A stretch of DNA of 64,000 nucleotides from Pseudoalteromonas sp. '520P1 No. 423' (GCF_001269985.1 NZ_BBZB01000001.1:2170001-2234000), one strand, 5' to 3'. Shown: positions 27,159-36,712, counted from the first letter of the stretch. The notes: generated by a model from the sequence alone, not told the origin. Numbers and translations are program-made.

Positions 27159-27360
27159 TATTAACCCTAGTTATGTGTGTTTTTACCCACGCTTATCATA
27201 ACAGTGAGAAAAGGCTTGGTAAAATCTCTTTCGTTTTTAATAAAAGGTAATTTAAATAAAATGATAGCTTTGAACTAATAAATAAATCATAAAGTTATAA
27301 ATTCTTGCTAAACTTAAACAATGATTTTTTAAAGACACTGTTTTCAAAAGGAAATTATAA

Positions 27361-29637
27361 ATGTCCATTTTGTTATTATTAATAGTTACTGTCACTATTA
27401 TTTTTTTGGTCAAAGATATAAGAATAAGCTTGATCACACGACCTGCATTTAAAATGTTTAAAAAGGTGTTACCGCCTCTATCTCAAACTGAACGTGAAGC
27501 AATGGAAGCAGGCGACATTTGGTGGGATGGTGAGTTATTTAAAGGTTCGCCAGATTGGAGTGTATTACATTCCTACCCTAAACCTGCTTTATCTGATAAA
27601 GAAAATGCGTTTTTGAATAACCAAGTAAATACTTTGTGTAATATGTTAGATGATTACAAAATTGTACATGAAGATAAAGATTTGCCTGAAGATGTGTGGC
27701 AATACTTAAAAGATGAAGGTTTTTTCTCTTTAATTATTCCTGAGTCATTCGGCGGTCGAGACTTTTCTGCCATTGCTAATTCTACAATTGTATCGCGTAT
27801 TGCAACACGTAGTTTAAGTGCAGCAGTGACTGTGATGGTACCTAATAGTTTAGGTCCGGGTGAGCTGTTAATGCATTATGGAACACAAGAACAAAAGGAT
27901 TTTTGGCTTCCCAAATTAGCAAATGGCACAGAAGTACCTTGTTTTGCACTGACAGGGCCAGAAGCAGGCTCTGATGCTGGCAGTATTCCTGATACAGGTG
28001 TTGTATGTGAAGATGAATTTGAAGGAAAAACAGTCGTAGGTATTCGCCTAAATTGGTCAAAGCGATATATTACTTTAGCACCAGTCGCCAGTGTTTTAGG
28101 ATTAGCATTTAAAATGTTTGATCCTGATGGTTTATTAGGAGACAAAAAAGAAATTGGTATTACATGTGCTTTAATTCCAACTGATCATGAAGGCGTTGAA
28201 ACAGGGGAGCGTCATAACCCTATGGCAATGGCATTTATGAATGGTACTACATACGGCAAAGATGTATTTATACCCGTAGATTGGATTATAGGTGGCCCCG
28301 AATTCCGCGGTAAAGGCTGGCGCATGTTAGTTGAATGTTTAAGTGCAGGCCGTGGTATTTCCCTTCCGGCATTGGCAACAGCGGCAGGCCACGGGTGCTC
28401 TAAAATGACAGGGGCATATGCTTATGTGCGTAAACAGTTTGGTTTATCAATTGGCCAATTTGAAGGGGTACAACAATCTTTAGCACGTATAGGTGGGTTT
28501 ACTTATAGTTTAGAAGCGATGCGTACTATGACCGCAGGGGCACTAGATTTAAAAGTAAGCCCTTCAGTAGTAACAGCGATTGCTAAATATCATATGACAG
28601 AAATGAGCCGTACTGTTATCAATGATGCATTAGATATACATGGGGGTAAAGGAATACAGTTAGGGCCCAATAACTATTTAGGTCATGCTTATATGGGCAT
28701 GCCAATATCGATTACAGTTGAAGGTGCTAATATATTAACCCGAAATTTAATGATTTTTGGGCAAGGTGCGACACGTTGCCATCCCTATGTTTTAAAAGAA
28801 ATGGCTGCAGCGGCTGAGCCCGATTTTGATAAAGGATTACAAGATTTTGATGATTTGCTGATCAAACATATTTTATTTGCGATGACTAATGCGGGTGCCG
28901 CTTTAGGGCATGGTCTAACACGCGCGATATTCAGTAAATCTCCCGTTAGTGGCACAACAGCTAAATATTACAAACAACTTACACGCATGAGTCGTTCTTT
29001 GGCTATCTGTTCAGATGTTGCCATGCTTACTTTAGGCGGCGATCTTAAACGTAAAGAAATGATTTCAGCTAGGCTTGGAGATGTGTTAAGTCAATTATAT
29101 ATATCCTCATCAGTCCTAAAAAGGTTTGAAGATGAAGGAAGACAACAGTCAGATTTGCCTTTTGTTTGTTATTCTTTAGATCACAGCCTATATCAAATGG
29201 GCCAAGCTTTTGAAGGGCTGTTTGATAATTTCCCTTCAAGACCTTTTGCTTTGATTTTAAGACGATTAGTTTTTCCGTTAGGCAATCATTATAAACAAGT
29301 GCCAGACGAAGTATCTAAATCTGTGTGTGCTCATATGCTACAACCAGGTGTGATGCGAAATCGTTTATCTCACTTATGTCATGAAGGTGATTCGGGTGGA
29401 ACGCATATCATGGAGTCAGCATTTATTGAGATGCATAAATGCGAAGGTTTATTTATCAAGCTACATTTAGCCAAAAAAGATGGCAGCTTAAGCTCTGAAT
29501 TATCATTGGAAGAAGCGATTAAGGAAGGTCAGAAAGCTAAGTTATTTACACAAGAACAAGCTAATGACATGAATAAAGCGAATGCATTAAGATTGGCTGC
29601 AATTTCAGTTGATAACTTTAAAAAGAATGAGTTATAA
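27361..29637 (+). CDS. fadE: Acyl-CoA dehydrogenase FadE
   Basis: A 758-residue FadE-type acyl-CoA dehydrogenase, the first oxidation step of fatty-acid beta-oxidation. It begins with a hydrophobic N-terminal segment (SILLLLIVTVTIIFLV), as FadE does, then the N-terminal helical domain (DEGFFSLIIPESFGG), the FAD-binding middle domain (CFALTGPEAGSDAGSIPDTG), the C-terminal dehydrogenase domain (DIHGGKGIQLGPNNYLG) and the long FadE-specific C-terminal extension. It is slightly shorter than the 814 residues of E. coli FadE, an Alteromonadales-type length. AAAAGGAAA precedes the ATG. The promoter region is shared divergently with the M2 peptidase; I see no convincing FadR or PsrA operator. Confidence 0.95.
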   Translation: MSILLLLIVTVTIIFLVKDIRISLITRPAFKMFKKVLPPLSQTEREAMEAGDIWWDGELFKGSPDWSVLHSYPKPALSDKENAFLNNQVNTLCNMLDDYKIVHEDKDLPEDVWQYLKDEGFFSLIIPESFGGRDFSAIANSTIVSRIATRSLSAAVTVMVPNSLGPGELLMHYGTQEQKDFWLPKLANGTEVPCFALTGPEAGSDAGSIPDTGVVCEDEFEGKTVVGIRLNWSKRYITLAPVASVLGLAFKMFDPDGLLGDKKEIGITCALIPTDHEGVETGERHNPMAMAFMNGTTYGKDVFIPVDWIIGGPEFRGKGWRMLVECLSAGRGISLPALATAAGHGCSKMTGAYAYVRKQFGLSIGQFEGVQQSLARIGGFTYSLEAMRTMTAGALDLKVSPSVVTAIAKYHMTEMSRTVINDALDIHGGKGIQLGPNNYLGHAYMGMPISITVEGANILTRNLMIFGQGATRCHPYVLKEMAAAAEPDFDKGLQDFDDLLIKHILFAMTNAGAALGHGLTRAIFSKSPVSGTTAKYYKQLTRMSRSLAICSDVAMLTLGGDLKRKEMISARLGDVLSQLYISSSVLKRFEDEGRQQSDLPFVCYSLDHSLYQMGQAFEGLFDNFPSRPFALILRRLVFPLGNHYKQVPDEVSKSVCAHMLQPGVMRNRLSHLCHEGDSGGTHIMESAFIEMHKCEGLFIKLHLAKKDGSLSSELSLEEAIKEGQKAKLFTQEQANDMNKANALRLAAISVDNFKKNEL

Positions 29638-29642
29638 AATAA

Positions 29643-29676
29643 AAAAGCAGTATGATCCTTTCATACTGCTTTTATA
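29643..29676. terminator. Bidirectional terminator between fadE and a lipoprotein gene
   Basis: 13-bp perfect stem AAAAGCAGTATGA / TCATACTGCTTTT with a 5-base loop, flanked by A and T runs. Confidence 0.85.
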
Positions 29677-29690
29677 ACTTTCTTTAGTAA

Positions 29691-30134
29691 CTACCTTGCG
29701 TAAGGGTCATCTACAATTTTTTCAATAAACCACTTACCTTTTTTATTGATTAGTTTAACACTTCGCATATCGTCTACTTTTTTGCCTAGATGAGTACCAG
29801 AAAAAATTAGCGTTATTGTAGCTTTATCACCATAACGTTTTCTTATACTTTTACTTGTTCTATCTATTTCAATGTTCACAGTATCAAATTGCATATTTAT
29901 CAAGTTTCTTGCAAACTGTCTGGTACTACCATAAGACTTAATGATCCTTGCTAGTTTAGGCGTTGCCATAGACATGGTTTTTTTCAAATCTTTTTCTTCA
30001 TAAATCGCATAGAAAAAAACAGTTGCCGCATATTCTGGAGAGTCATTATCACCAGACACTTCAGGACCATCATCTGAACAGGCAGTTAAAAACGTCAGAA
30101 TGAAAAATGTAAAAACAATACGTAAAGGGTACAT
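29691..30134 (-). CDS. Small DUF4878-like lipoprotein
   Basis: A 147-residue lipoprotein: signal peptide MYPLRIVFTFFILTFLTAC with lipobox LTAC and Cys 19. The mature part starts with an acidic linker (SDDGPEVSGDNDSPE), then YAATVFFYAIYEEKDLKKTMSMATPKLARI. It ends with a beta-rich KKGKWFIEKIV stretch, the pattern of the NTF2-like DUF4878/DUF3887 lipoproteins. Function is unknown. It is monocistronic and convergent with fadE. Confidence 0.75.
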   Translation of the reverse strand: MYPLRIVFTFFILTFLTACSDDGPEVSGDNDSPEYAATVFFYAIYEEKDLKKTMSMATPKLARIIKSYGSTRQFARNLINMQFDTVNIEIDRTSKSIRKRYGDKATITLIFSGTHLGKKVDDMRSVKLINKKGKWFIEKIVDDPYAR

Positions 30135-30252
30135 GAATAGAACCTTGCGAAAATTTGCAGTTATTTATATTTATGTATTTTAGTTTAATGCTAAATAAAG
30201 AGTTGTAAAGTGATGATGTGAATCGAAAAGGTATTTATAAGGAGAGATAAAA

Positions 30253-30281
30253 AAACCAGCTAAAATAATTAAGCTGGTTTT
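30253..30281 (-). terminator. Terminator of cysK
   Basis: 9-bp perfect stem AAACCAGCT / AGCTGGTTT with a 10-base loop; on the minus strand it is followed by a T run. Confidence 0.75.
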
Positions 30282-30309
30282 AATGGATATGAAATCTAAA
30301 AAATTTAGA

Positions 30310-31278
30310 TTATTGTACTAATTCATCATCGCTGAATTTATCTGCAAATAATGGGCTTGATAAGTAACGCTCTGCAGAACTTGGTAAGATAACAACAATA
30401 TTTTTATCTGCATTTTCAGGTTTTTCTGCAATGCGAGAAGCGGCAACAACTGCAGCACCAGATGAAATGCCTGCTAAAATACCTTCTTCTTTCATAAGTC
30501 TATGAGACATTTCAATTGCTTCTTCGTTTGTTACAAGCGCAACTTCATCAATCATTTCTAAATCTAAGTTACCAGGAATGAAACCTGCACCGATCCCTTG
30601 AATTTTATGAGGACCAGGTGTTAAATCTTCCCCCGCAAGTTTTTGTTTAATTACAGGAGAGTCAGCTGGCTCTACTGCAACAGATTTCATATCAAGCTTT
30701 TTCTCTACTTTAAGGTAACGGCTAACACCTGTGATAGTACCACCAGTACCAACACCAGCTACAAAATAGTCTACTTTACCGTCAGTCGCATCAAAGATTT
30801 CAGGACCCGTAGTTTCAAAGTGAATTTTAGGATTTGCTGGATTTTCAAACTGTTGTAAAAGAATGAATTTATCAGGGGCGCTTTGTTGAATTTCTTGCGC
30901 TTTTTCAATTGCGCCTTTCATGCCTTTTGCGCCTTCAGTTAGAACAACATTAGCACCTAATGCTTTTAATAGTTTACGACGTTCTAAACTCATTGTATTA
31001 GGCATGGTAAGTGTTAACTTATAACCGCGAGAAGCTGCAACAAATGCTAACGCGATACCCGTATTACCAGATGTTGGTTCAATCAGTTCTTTATCAGTTG
31101 TTAATTCACCTGACTTTTCAGCTTCCCAAATCATAGATGCGCCAATACGACATTTGACGCTGAAACTTGGATTACGAGCTTCTACTTTAGCAAATACATT
31201 GCCTGTTGTTACGCGGTTTAATTTCACTAATGGTGTATTGCCAATGCTTAGTGAGTTATCTTCAAAAATGTTAGACAT
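30310..31278 (-). CDS. cysK: Cysteine synthase A
   Basis: A 322-residue O-acetylserine sulfhydrylase, making cysteine from O-acetylserine and sulfide in the cytoplasm. Visible are the PLP lysine in [12 protein letters not shown] (residues about 36-47; Lys 42), the asparagine loop [11 protein letters not shown] near 69, and the phosphate-binding GTGGTITG near 178. Length is nearly identical to E. coli CysK (323). The upstream region (31279-31470) is AT-rich with no obvious leader structure. The gene is divergent from uvrY. Confidence 0.96.
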   Translation of the reverse strand: MSNIFEDNSLSIGNTPLVKLNRVTTGNVFAKVEARNPSFSVKCRIGASMIWEAEKSGELTTDKELIEPTSGNTGIALAFVAASRGYKLTLTMPNTMSLERRKLLKALGANVVLTEGAKGMKGAIEKAQEIQQSAPDKFILLQQFENPANPKIHFETTGPEIFDATDGKVDYFVAGVGTGGTITGVSRYLKVEKKLDMKSVAVEPADSPVIKQKLAGEDLTPGPHKIQGIGAGFIPGNLDLEMIDEVALVTNEEAIEMSHRLMKEEGILAGISSGAAVVAASRIAEKPENADKNIVVILPSSAERYLSSPLFADKFSDDELVQ

Positions 31279-31521
31279 GGTATTCCTTTAATCAATAAAA
31301 GTAGGAAGTTAATGTTTTAACGATACAAGGTATTAGCTAAAACAAAAGTAAAGTTTGGCTATAAGATATATCAAAACAATAAATTAAAGTGCATTTTTTG
31401 TGATGAATGCCATAAGAATTATAAAAAATCAGACATATCTTTGTTTACACAAGGCCTAGTATTGATTATTCTCGCATAGTTATATCGTATGATTAATATT
31501 TTATCCTATAAGGAAAAACCT

Positions 31522-32175
31522 TTGATAAACGTGCTGTTAGTTGATGATCATGAACTTGTTAGAACGGGGATCAAGCGTATTCTTGATGATGTTCGCGGTT
31601 TTAAAGTTGTTGGTGAAGCTAAAACAGGTGAAGAAGCAGTTCAATTTTGCCGTCAAAACCATCCCGATATCGTATTGATGGATATGAATATGCCAGGTAT
31701 AGGTGGATTAGAGGCAACTAAAAAAATATGTCGTTTTTGCCCCGATGTTAAAGTAATCGTATTAACGGTACATTGTGAAGACCCATTCCCAAGCAAAGTG
31801 ATGCAAATGGGTGCCCATGGTTATTTAACCAAGAGTGCAGGCTCTAACGAGATGGTTCATGCGATAAAAGCAGTGAAATCAGGTCAAAGGTATATCGCAC
31901 CTGAAATAGCACAACAAATTGCTTTAGCGCAATTTAGTGGTCGAACTGATGAAAACCCTTTTAAAAGTTTATCGGATCGTGAATTACAAATCATGTTGAT
32001 GATCACTAAAGGTGAAAAAGTACAAAATATAGCAGAGCAATTAAATTTAACGTCAAAAACGGTTAATAGTTATCGCTATCGCATGTTTGAAAAATTAAAT
32101 ATAGGTGGAGATGTTGAATTAACACATTTAGCAATTCGCCATAAAATGATTGATATTGATTCTGAAGGTTTTTAA
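31522..32175 (+). CDS. uvrY: Response regulator UvrY/GacA
   Basis: A 217-residue NarL-family response regulator paired with the BarA/GacS kinase elsewhere, controlling CsrA-sequestering small RNAs. The receiver domain has the acidic pair DD at 8-9 (VLLVDDHELVRTG), the phospho-acceptor D54 (VLMDMNMPG) and the conserved Lys in LTKSAG. A LuxR-type helix-turn-helix is at the C-terminus (LSDRELQIMLMI..KVQNIAEQLNLTSKTVNSYRYRM). I chose the TTG at 31522 because AAGGA precedes it and the product then begins exactly like other UvrY proteins. An upstream ATG at 31489 would add 11 atypical residues. It is followed by uvrC, the conserved gammaproteobacterial order. Confidence 0.94.
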   Translation: MINVLLVDDHELVRTGIKRILDDVRGFKVVGEAKTGEEAVQFCRQNHPDIVLMDMNMPGIGGLEATKKICRFCPDVKVIVLTVHCEDPFPSKVMQMGAHGYLTKSAGSNEMVHAIKAVKSGQRYIAPEIAQQIALAQFSGRTDENPFKSLSDRELQIMLMITKGEKVQNIAEQLNLTSKTVNSYRYRMFEKLNIGGDVELTHLAIRHKMIDIDSEGF

Positions 32176-32214
32176 TTAGTTTTAACCTGAAGTTAAAATA
32201 GTTTGAGTATATTA

Positions 32215-34035
32215 ATGCAGTCATTTGATCCAAAAACGTTTTTAAAGTCTTTATCAGAAGAACCTGGTGTCTACAGGATGTTAGATAAAGAACAGCAAGT
32301 TATCTATGTTGGTAAAGCAAAAAATTTAAGAAATCGTGTTACGAGTTACTTTCGGGAGAATATTCCTGAAAGTAAAACTAGGGCTCTGGTTAAAAATATT
32401 TGTGCAATCGAAGTCACACTGACCAATACAGAAACTGAAGCGCTTTTATTAGAAAATAATCTAATAAAACAGTACCAACCTAGGTACAATATATTACTAA
32501 GAGATGATAAATCTTATCCTTATATACTATTAACTGATCATACCCATCCAAGGTTAACATTTCATCGCGGCGCGCAAAAAATCAAAGGCGAGTATTTTGG
32601 ACCATATCCAAGTTCTGGTGCTGTTTCTCAAAGTTTGCGCTTGATGCAGAAAATTTTCCCCGTTCGTCAGTGTGAAGATGCTTATTATCGCGCGCGAAGT
32701 CGACCTTGTTTACAATACCAACTAAAAAGATGCTCTGCGCCTTGCGTGAACGAAATAAATGCAAGTGATTATAAAGAGCAAGTAGACTTTGTTCGTTTAT
32801 TTTTAAGCGGTAAATCCTCTCAAGTTATTTCTGAGCTAGTGAATAAAATGGAAGCGGCAAGTATTGCGCTTAACTTTGAAAAAGCAGCAACTTTTAGAGA
32901 TCAAATACTTGTATTAACAAAAATGCAAGAACAGCAATCAGTTTCTGGTACACATGCAGAATTAGATGTTATCGGCTTTGAATCAAAAAATGGTTTAACA
33001 GCGATTCATATTTTGATTATTCGGGATCATAAAATTTTAGGGAGTAAAACTTTTTATCCTAAGATACCGAAAGATTCAATGGATGCTGAAGTTTTATCGT
33101 CTTTTCTTTCCCAATATTACTTATCAGTGAAGAATGGCTCACGGATCCCAAAAGAGGTGATTTTACCTTTTATTTATCCTGAGCAAGCAGAATTAGAAAT
33201 AGCATTAACACAAGTGAGTGAAAGAAAGATAAAGCTACAGACTGTCGCCAGAGGGGAGAAATATAAATATCTGCAACTTGCTAATAAAAACGCTTTAAAT
33301 AGCATAGTAATAAAACAAAGTGCACAAGATTCAATAACTAAAAGATATGATTTATTAAAAGAAACATTACAGTTAGATAATATTAATCGCATGGAGTGTT
33401 TTGATATTAGCCATACAATGGGAGAAAATACGGTGGCTTCATGTGTTGTATTTGATTCTAATGGGCCAAATAAAAAAGAATATAGACGTTTTAATGTAGT
33501 AGGGATCACAGGCGGTGATGATTATGCCGCTATGGCCTTTGCATTAAAAAAACGATATAGCAAAATGATCGATGAATCTAAAGTACCTGATGTAATATTT
33601 ATAGATGGTGGTAAAGGGCAGTTATCTCAAGCGGAAACGTTTTTTAAAGATTGGCATCTGGAAAAGTTACCTTTATTAATAGGGGTAGCAAAAGGAATAA
33701 GCAGAAAGCCGGGTTTAGAGACCTTATTAATGGATGCTGGTAGAAAAACTATAAATTTAGACTCACATTCTCCTGCACTGCATTTAATTCAACATATTCG
33801 AGATGAATCTCATCGATTTGCGATTGCTGGACATAGAAATAAAAGACAAAAACAACGTAACCAGTCTGTATTAGAAGAAATATCAGGTGTAGGACTAAAA
33901 AGAAGACAAGCAGTATTAAAGTATTTGGGCGGAATTCAAGGTGTATTAGCTGCAAATATCGAACAGCTAAATAAGGTACCAGGGATCAGCCCTACAATAG
34001 CAGAAAAAATTTATAATCACCTACATGATAAATAG
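32215..34035 (+). CDS. uvrC: Excinuclease ABC subunit C
   Basis: A 606-residue UvrC, the dual-incision nuclease of nucleotide excision repair. The N-terminal GIY-YIG domain (EPGVYRMLDKEQQVIYVGKAKNLRNR) and the UvrB-interacting UVR segment near 200-235 (LVNKMEAASIALNFEKAATFRDQI) are present. So are the RNase-H-like C-terminal nuclease (DISHTMGENTVASCVVFD; FIDGGKGQL) and the terminal helix-hairpin-helix pair (LEEISGVGLKRRQAVLKYLGG). The start is probably the ATG at 32215; a TTG four codons earlier is possible. It lies between uvrY and pgsA as in E. coli. Confidence 0.95.
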   Translation: MQSFDPKTFLKSLSEEPGVYRMLDKEQQVIYVGKAKNLRNRVTSYFRENIPESKTRALVKNICAIEVTLTNTETEALLLENNLIKQYQPRYNILLRDDKSYPYILLTDHTHPRLTFHRGAQKIKGEYFGPYPSSGAVSQSLRLMQKIFPVRQCEDAYYRARSRPCLQYQLKRCSAPCVNEINASDYKEQVDFVRLFLSGKSSQVISELVNKMEAASIALNFEKAATFRDQILVLTKMQEQQSVSGTHAELDVIGFESKNGLTAIHILIIRDHKILGSKTFYPKIPKDSMDAEVLSSFLSQYYLSVKNGSRIPKEVILPFIYPEQAELEIALTQVSERKIKLQTVARGEKYKYLQLANKNALNSIVIKQSAQDSITKRYDLLKETLQLDNINRMECFDISHTMGENTVASCVVFDSNGPNKKEYRRFNVVGITGGDDYAAMAFALKKRYSKMIDESKVPDVIFIDGGKGQLSQAETFFKDWHLEKLPLLIGVAKGISRKPGLETLLMDAGRKTINLDSHSPALHLIQHIRDESHRFAIAGHRNKRQKQRNQSVLEEISGVGLKRRQAVLKYLGGIQGVLAANIEQLNKVPGISPTIAEKIYNHLHDK

Positions 34036-34218
34036 ATTAAGCAGCAATATGGGATAGGAGATTTTAATAAAAAAAGAGAATAAGTGAGCTATAAGCTTAT
34101 TAGCTGATTTGACTTTACGTTACCAATAAACAAAGAGTTCAATTTAATTTTAATCATTTGCATGGTAAAAGATTATGCTTCATGCGAATATACAAAAAAA
34201 AAGTAAACACAAGTAGTT

Positions 34219-34770
34219 ATGTGGAATATACCTAATATTATAACAGCCTTCAGAATTTTCCTTATCCCAATCTTTTTGGTGATATTTTATTTACCTTATT
34301 CATGGGCCTTTTTTGGCGCTGCATTTGTTTTTTGGTTAGCTGCCGTAACTGATGTGTTAGATGGATATCTCGCTCGTAAACTCAAGCAATCAACTCCATT
34401 TGGTGCTTTTTTAGATCCTGTTGCTGATAAAGTAATGGTTTCAGTCGCATTAATCGTATTAGTTGAACATTACCAAAGTATTTATATCACCATACCTGCA
34501 GTTTTAATAATAAGTAGAGAAGTTATTATTTCAGCTTTGAGAGAGTGGATGGCAGAACAAGGCAAAAGAGGCTCTGTTGCTGTATCACAATTGGGTAAAA
34601 TAAAAACTGCTGCACAAATGTTATCCATAATGGGTCTTACTTGGCAGTTCGATACTTGGATGACTTATTTAAGTTATGCCTGTTTATACTTAGCAACGGT
34701 CCTTACTTTGTGGTCTATGGTGCAATATTTACAAGCAGCATGGTCTGATTTGAGCAAAAAAGCTGGTTAA
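34219..34770 (+). CDS. pgsA: CDP-diacylglycerol--glycerol-3-phosphate 3-phosphatidyltransferase
   Basis: A 183-residue inner-membrane enzyme making phosphatidylglycerol-phosphate. The CDP-alcohol phosphatidyltransferase motif is complete: DVLDGYLARKLKQSTPFGAFLDPVADK (residues about 45-71). The start MWNIPNIITAFRIFLIP matches family usage. It is the last gene of the uvrY-uvrC-pgsA block. A 183-base gap separates it from uvrC, so it probably has an additional promoter. The tRNA array that follows is in the same relative place as glyW-cysT-leuZ in E. coli. Confidence 0.96.
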   Translation: MWNIPNIITAFRIFLIPIFLVIFYLPYSWAFFGAAFVFWLAAVTDVLDGYLARKLKQSTPFGAFLDPVADKVMVSVALIVLVEHYQSIYITIPAVLIISREVIISALREWMAEQGKRGSVAVSQLGKIKTAAQMLSIMGLTWQFDTWMTYLSYACLYLATVLTLWSMVQYLQAAWSDLSKKAG

Positions 34771-34834
34771 GTGTGCATTTTTACAACGCTTTAGCTGAAA
34801 AATGAGCAAACAGTTTAAAAGTGTCATTTTAGTG

Positions 34835-34868
34835 TTGACGCGTAATATAATCTCTGTAGAATGCGTTC
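34835..34868 (+). promoter_or_regulatory. Promoter of the tRNA array
   Basis: -35 TTGACG at 34835-34840, a 16-base spacer and -10 TAGAAT at 34857-34862, followed by a GC-rich GCG discriminator. This is the layout of a strong, stringently controlled stable-RNA promoter. It lies about 100 bases before the first tRNA. Confidence 0.7.
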
Positions 34869-34906
34869 GTGTTGAGAGGGGGGTAACTCCTAAACATCAA
34901 AAAAAA

Positions 34907-34932
34907 GCGGCTTAAGTTCAGCTGCTAAAGAG
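34907..34932 (+). other. Decayed 5' half of a tRNA-Gly-like sequence, copy 1
   Basis: gcggcttaagttcagctgct and following bases resemble the 5' half of the tRNA-Gly genes in this array (about 17 of 26 positions), including the D-arm AGCTG core. No 3' half is present. A better preserved relative lies at 35972. Confidence 0.45.
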
Positions 34933-34961
34933 TTAACTCTTGAAATATGTTCTTATGTGGT

Positions 34962-35037
34962 GCGGTACTAGCTCAGCTGGTAGAGCGCGACCTTGCCAAG
35001 GTCGAGGTCACGAGTTCGAGCCTCGTGTACCGCTCCA
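34962..35037 (+). tRNA. tRNA-Gly (GCC)
   Basis: 76 bases including encoded CCA. Acceptor stem gcggtac/gtaccgc, anticodon loop ttGCCaa, T-loop gttcgag. First member of the 11-tRNA array. Confidence 0.98.
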
Positions 35038-35106
35038 AATATTAATTGTTCCTCAATGAACATTTAATATTCCACACGCTTTCATTAATAATGATAGCAA
35101 CTCGAT

Positions 35107-35192
35107 GCCCGAGTGGTGGAATTGGTAGACACAAGGGATTTAAAATCCCTCGCTCTTAGAGTGTGCCGGTTCAAGTCCGGCCTCGGGCACCA
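35107..35192 (+). tRNA. tRNA-Leu (TAA)
   Basis: 86 bases with encoded CCA. Acceptor gcccgag/ctcgggc, anticodon loop ttTAAaa, long class II variable arm (cgctcttagagtg). Confidence 0.98.
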
Positions 35193-35259
35193 TTTTAAAT
35201 AATGGCTTATTTAAAAGTGGAAAACAGAATAGTTAAACTGTAAATATACTAAATGTGAT

Positions 35260-35335
35260 GCGGTACTAGCTCAGCTGGTAGAGCGCGACCTTGCCAAGGT
35301 CGAGGTCACGAGTTCGAGCCTCGTGTACCGCTCCA
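35260..35335 (+). tRNA. tRNA-Gly (GCC)
   Basis: Identical to the first tRNA-Gly and lying 298 bases downstream of it. Second unit of the tandem Gly-Leu duplication. Confidence 0.98.
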
Positions 35336-35405
35336 AATATTAATTGTTGCTCAATGATAAATTAATATTCCACATGCTTATCATTAATAATGATAGCAAC
35401 TCGAT

Positions 35406-35491
35406 GCCCGAGTGGTGGAATTGGTAGACACAAGGGATTTAAAATCCCTCGCTCTTAGAGTGTGCCGGTTCAAGTCCGGCCTCGGGCACCA
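35406..35491 (+). tRNA. tRNA-Leu (TAA)
   Basis: Identical to the first tRNA-Leu, with nearly identical flanks (spacer attttaaataatggcttatt downstream). Confidence 0.98.
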
Positions 35492-35558
35492 TTTTAAATA
35501 ATGGCTTATTTAAAAGTGGAAAACGTTTTTAGAAAAACGGTAAATTTCTAAATGTGAT

Positions 35559-35634
35559 GCGGTACTAGCTCAGCTGGTAGAGCGCGACCTTGCCAAGGTC
35601 GAGGTCACGAGTTCGAGCCTCGTGTACCGCTCCA
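35559..35634 (+). tRNA. tRNA-Gly (GCC)
   Basis: Third identical copy, 299 bases after the second. Here the 3' neighbour is tRNA-Cys rather than tRNA-Leu. Confidence 0.98.
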
Positions 35635-35683
35635 ACTTGTTGCTAAAAAGTTAAAACTTAGCATGCAATGATTTAATCGTTAT

Positions 35684-35757
35684 GGCGGAATGGCAGAGTG
35701 GCCATGCAGCGGATTGCAAATCCGTCCACCTCGGTTCGACTCCGGGTTCCGCCTCCA
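35684..35757 (+). tRNA. tRNA-Cys (GCA)
   Basis: 74 bases with CCA. Acceptor ggcggaa/ttccgcc, anticodon loop ttGCAaa. It differs from the second tRNA-Cys at one D-loop base (gtggcc versus gtggct). Confidence 0.98.
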
Positions 35758-35818
35758 TTTATATTTATAAATGATTTGTAGTTTCCACACGCATTCATCT
35801 ATTTGATTGCAGCTCGAT

Positions 35819-35904
35819 GCCCGAGTGGTGGAATTGGTAGACACAAGGGATTTAAAATCCCTCGCTCTTAGAGTGTGCCGGTTCAAGTCCGGCCTCGGGC
35901 ACCA
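35819..35904 (+). tRNA. tRNA-Leu (TAA)
   Basis: Third identical tRNA-Leu copy; follows the first tRNA-Cys, as leuZ follows cysT in E. coli. Confidence 0.98.
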
Positions 35905-35971
35905 TTTTAAATAATGGCTTATTTAAAACTTGAAAACAGAATAGTTAAACTGTAAATATACTAAATGTAAT

Positions 35972-36036
35972 GCGGTTTTAGTTAAGCTGCTAAAGCGTTA
36001 GTTGCGACAAAGTCGCGCAAGCTCTTAAAATATGTT
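35972..36036 (+). other. Decayed tRNA-Gly-like sequence, copy 2
   Basis: The first 26 bases (gcggttttagttaagctgct and on) match the tRNA-Gly 5' half at about 20 positions. They are followed by a ttgcgac/gtcgcgcaa hairpin and ctcttaaaatatgttct. That last segment is shared with the leader at 34930-34955, so leader and remnant were duplicated together. Confidence 0.5.
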
Positions 36037-36047
36037 CTAAATGTGAT

Positions 36048-36123
36048 GCGGTACTAGCTCAGCTGGTAGAGCGCGACCTTGCCAAGGTCGAGGTCACGAG
36101 TTCGAGCCTCGTGTACCGCTCCA
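36048..36123 (+). tRNA. tRNA-Gly (GCC)
   Basis: Fourth identical tRNA-Gly copy, preceded by the second decayed tRNA-like segment. Confidence 0.98.
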
Positions 36124-36169
36124 AAAATTCTTACTATCGAATTAAAACTTAGTATTTATGGCAAAAAAT

Positions 36170-36243
36170 GGCGGAATGGCAGAGTGGCTATGCAGCGGAT
36201 TGCAAATCCGTCCACCTCGGTTCGACTCCGGGTTCCGCCTCCA
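36170..36243 (+). tRNA. tRNA-Cys (GCA)
   Basis: Second tRNA-Cys, one base different from the first in the D-loop; follows a tRNA-Gly at short distance. Confidence 0.98.
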
Positions 36244-36304
36244 TTTTTATTGCTCACCAATGCAAGCTATAAATAATCCACAAAGCTTTAATTAGCAACT
36301 CGAT

Positions 36305-36390
36305 GCCCGAGTGGTGGAATTGGTAGACACAAGGGATTTAAAATCCCTCGCTCTTAGAGTGTGCCGGTTCAAGTCCGGCCTCGGGCACCA
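36305..36390 (+). tRNA. tRNA-Leu (TAA)
   Basis: Fourth identical tRNA-Leu copy. Confidence 0.98.
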
Positions 36391-36448
36391 TTGTTAATTT
36401 AGTATTTGTAGATGCTCCACACGATCACTTTAAGTGATACAACTCGAT

Positions 36449-36534
36449 GCCCGAGTGGTGGAATTGGTAGACACAAGGGATTTAAAATCCCTCGCTCTTA
36501 GAGTGTGCCGGTTCAAGTCCGGCCTCGGGCACCA
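36449..36534 (+). tRNA. tRNA-Leu (TAA)
   Basis: Fifth tRNA-Leu and last gene of the array. Two Leu genes stand in a row here. No clear Rho-independent terminator follows within 150 bases. Confidence 0.98.
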
Positions 36535-36712
36535 TTTCTATATGGTTAATTCAAATAATACTTCCTTATATAAAATTTAATTGCTTTTAAGTATCCCATT
36601 TAATTAAAAATATATAATTTTAGATAAATATATTAACAATCTATTTTTAAATATAGAAAATCGCCATTGCCTGCAATAATTGATAGTACAGAAATAGCGC
36701 TATTGGATAATT

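Larger units (their letters stand above)
34962..35634 (+). repeat. Tandem duplication of a ~299-bp Gly-Leu tRNA unit
   Basis: Unit starts at 34962, 35260 and 35559 (spacing 298 and 299 bases) carry identical tRNAs and near-identical spacers. This shows recent unequal recombination. Confidence 0.85.

Noticed and set aside
34962..36534. Protein-coding frames across the tRNA genes (35680-35886 and 36079-36276).
   Set aside because: They lie over tRNAs on one or the other strand and have no ribosome sites or coding character.
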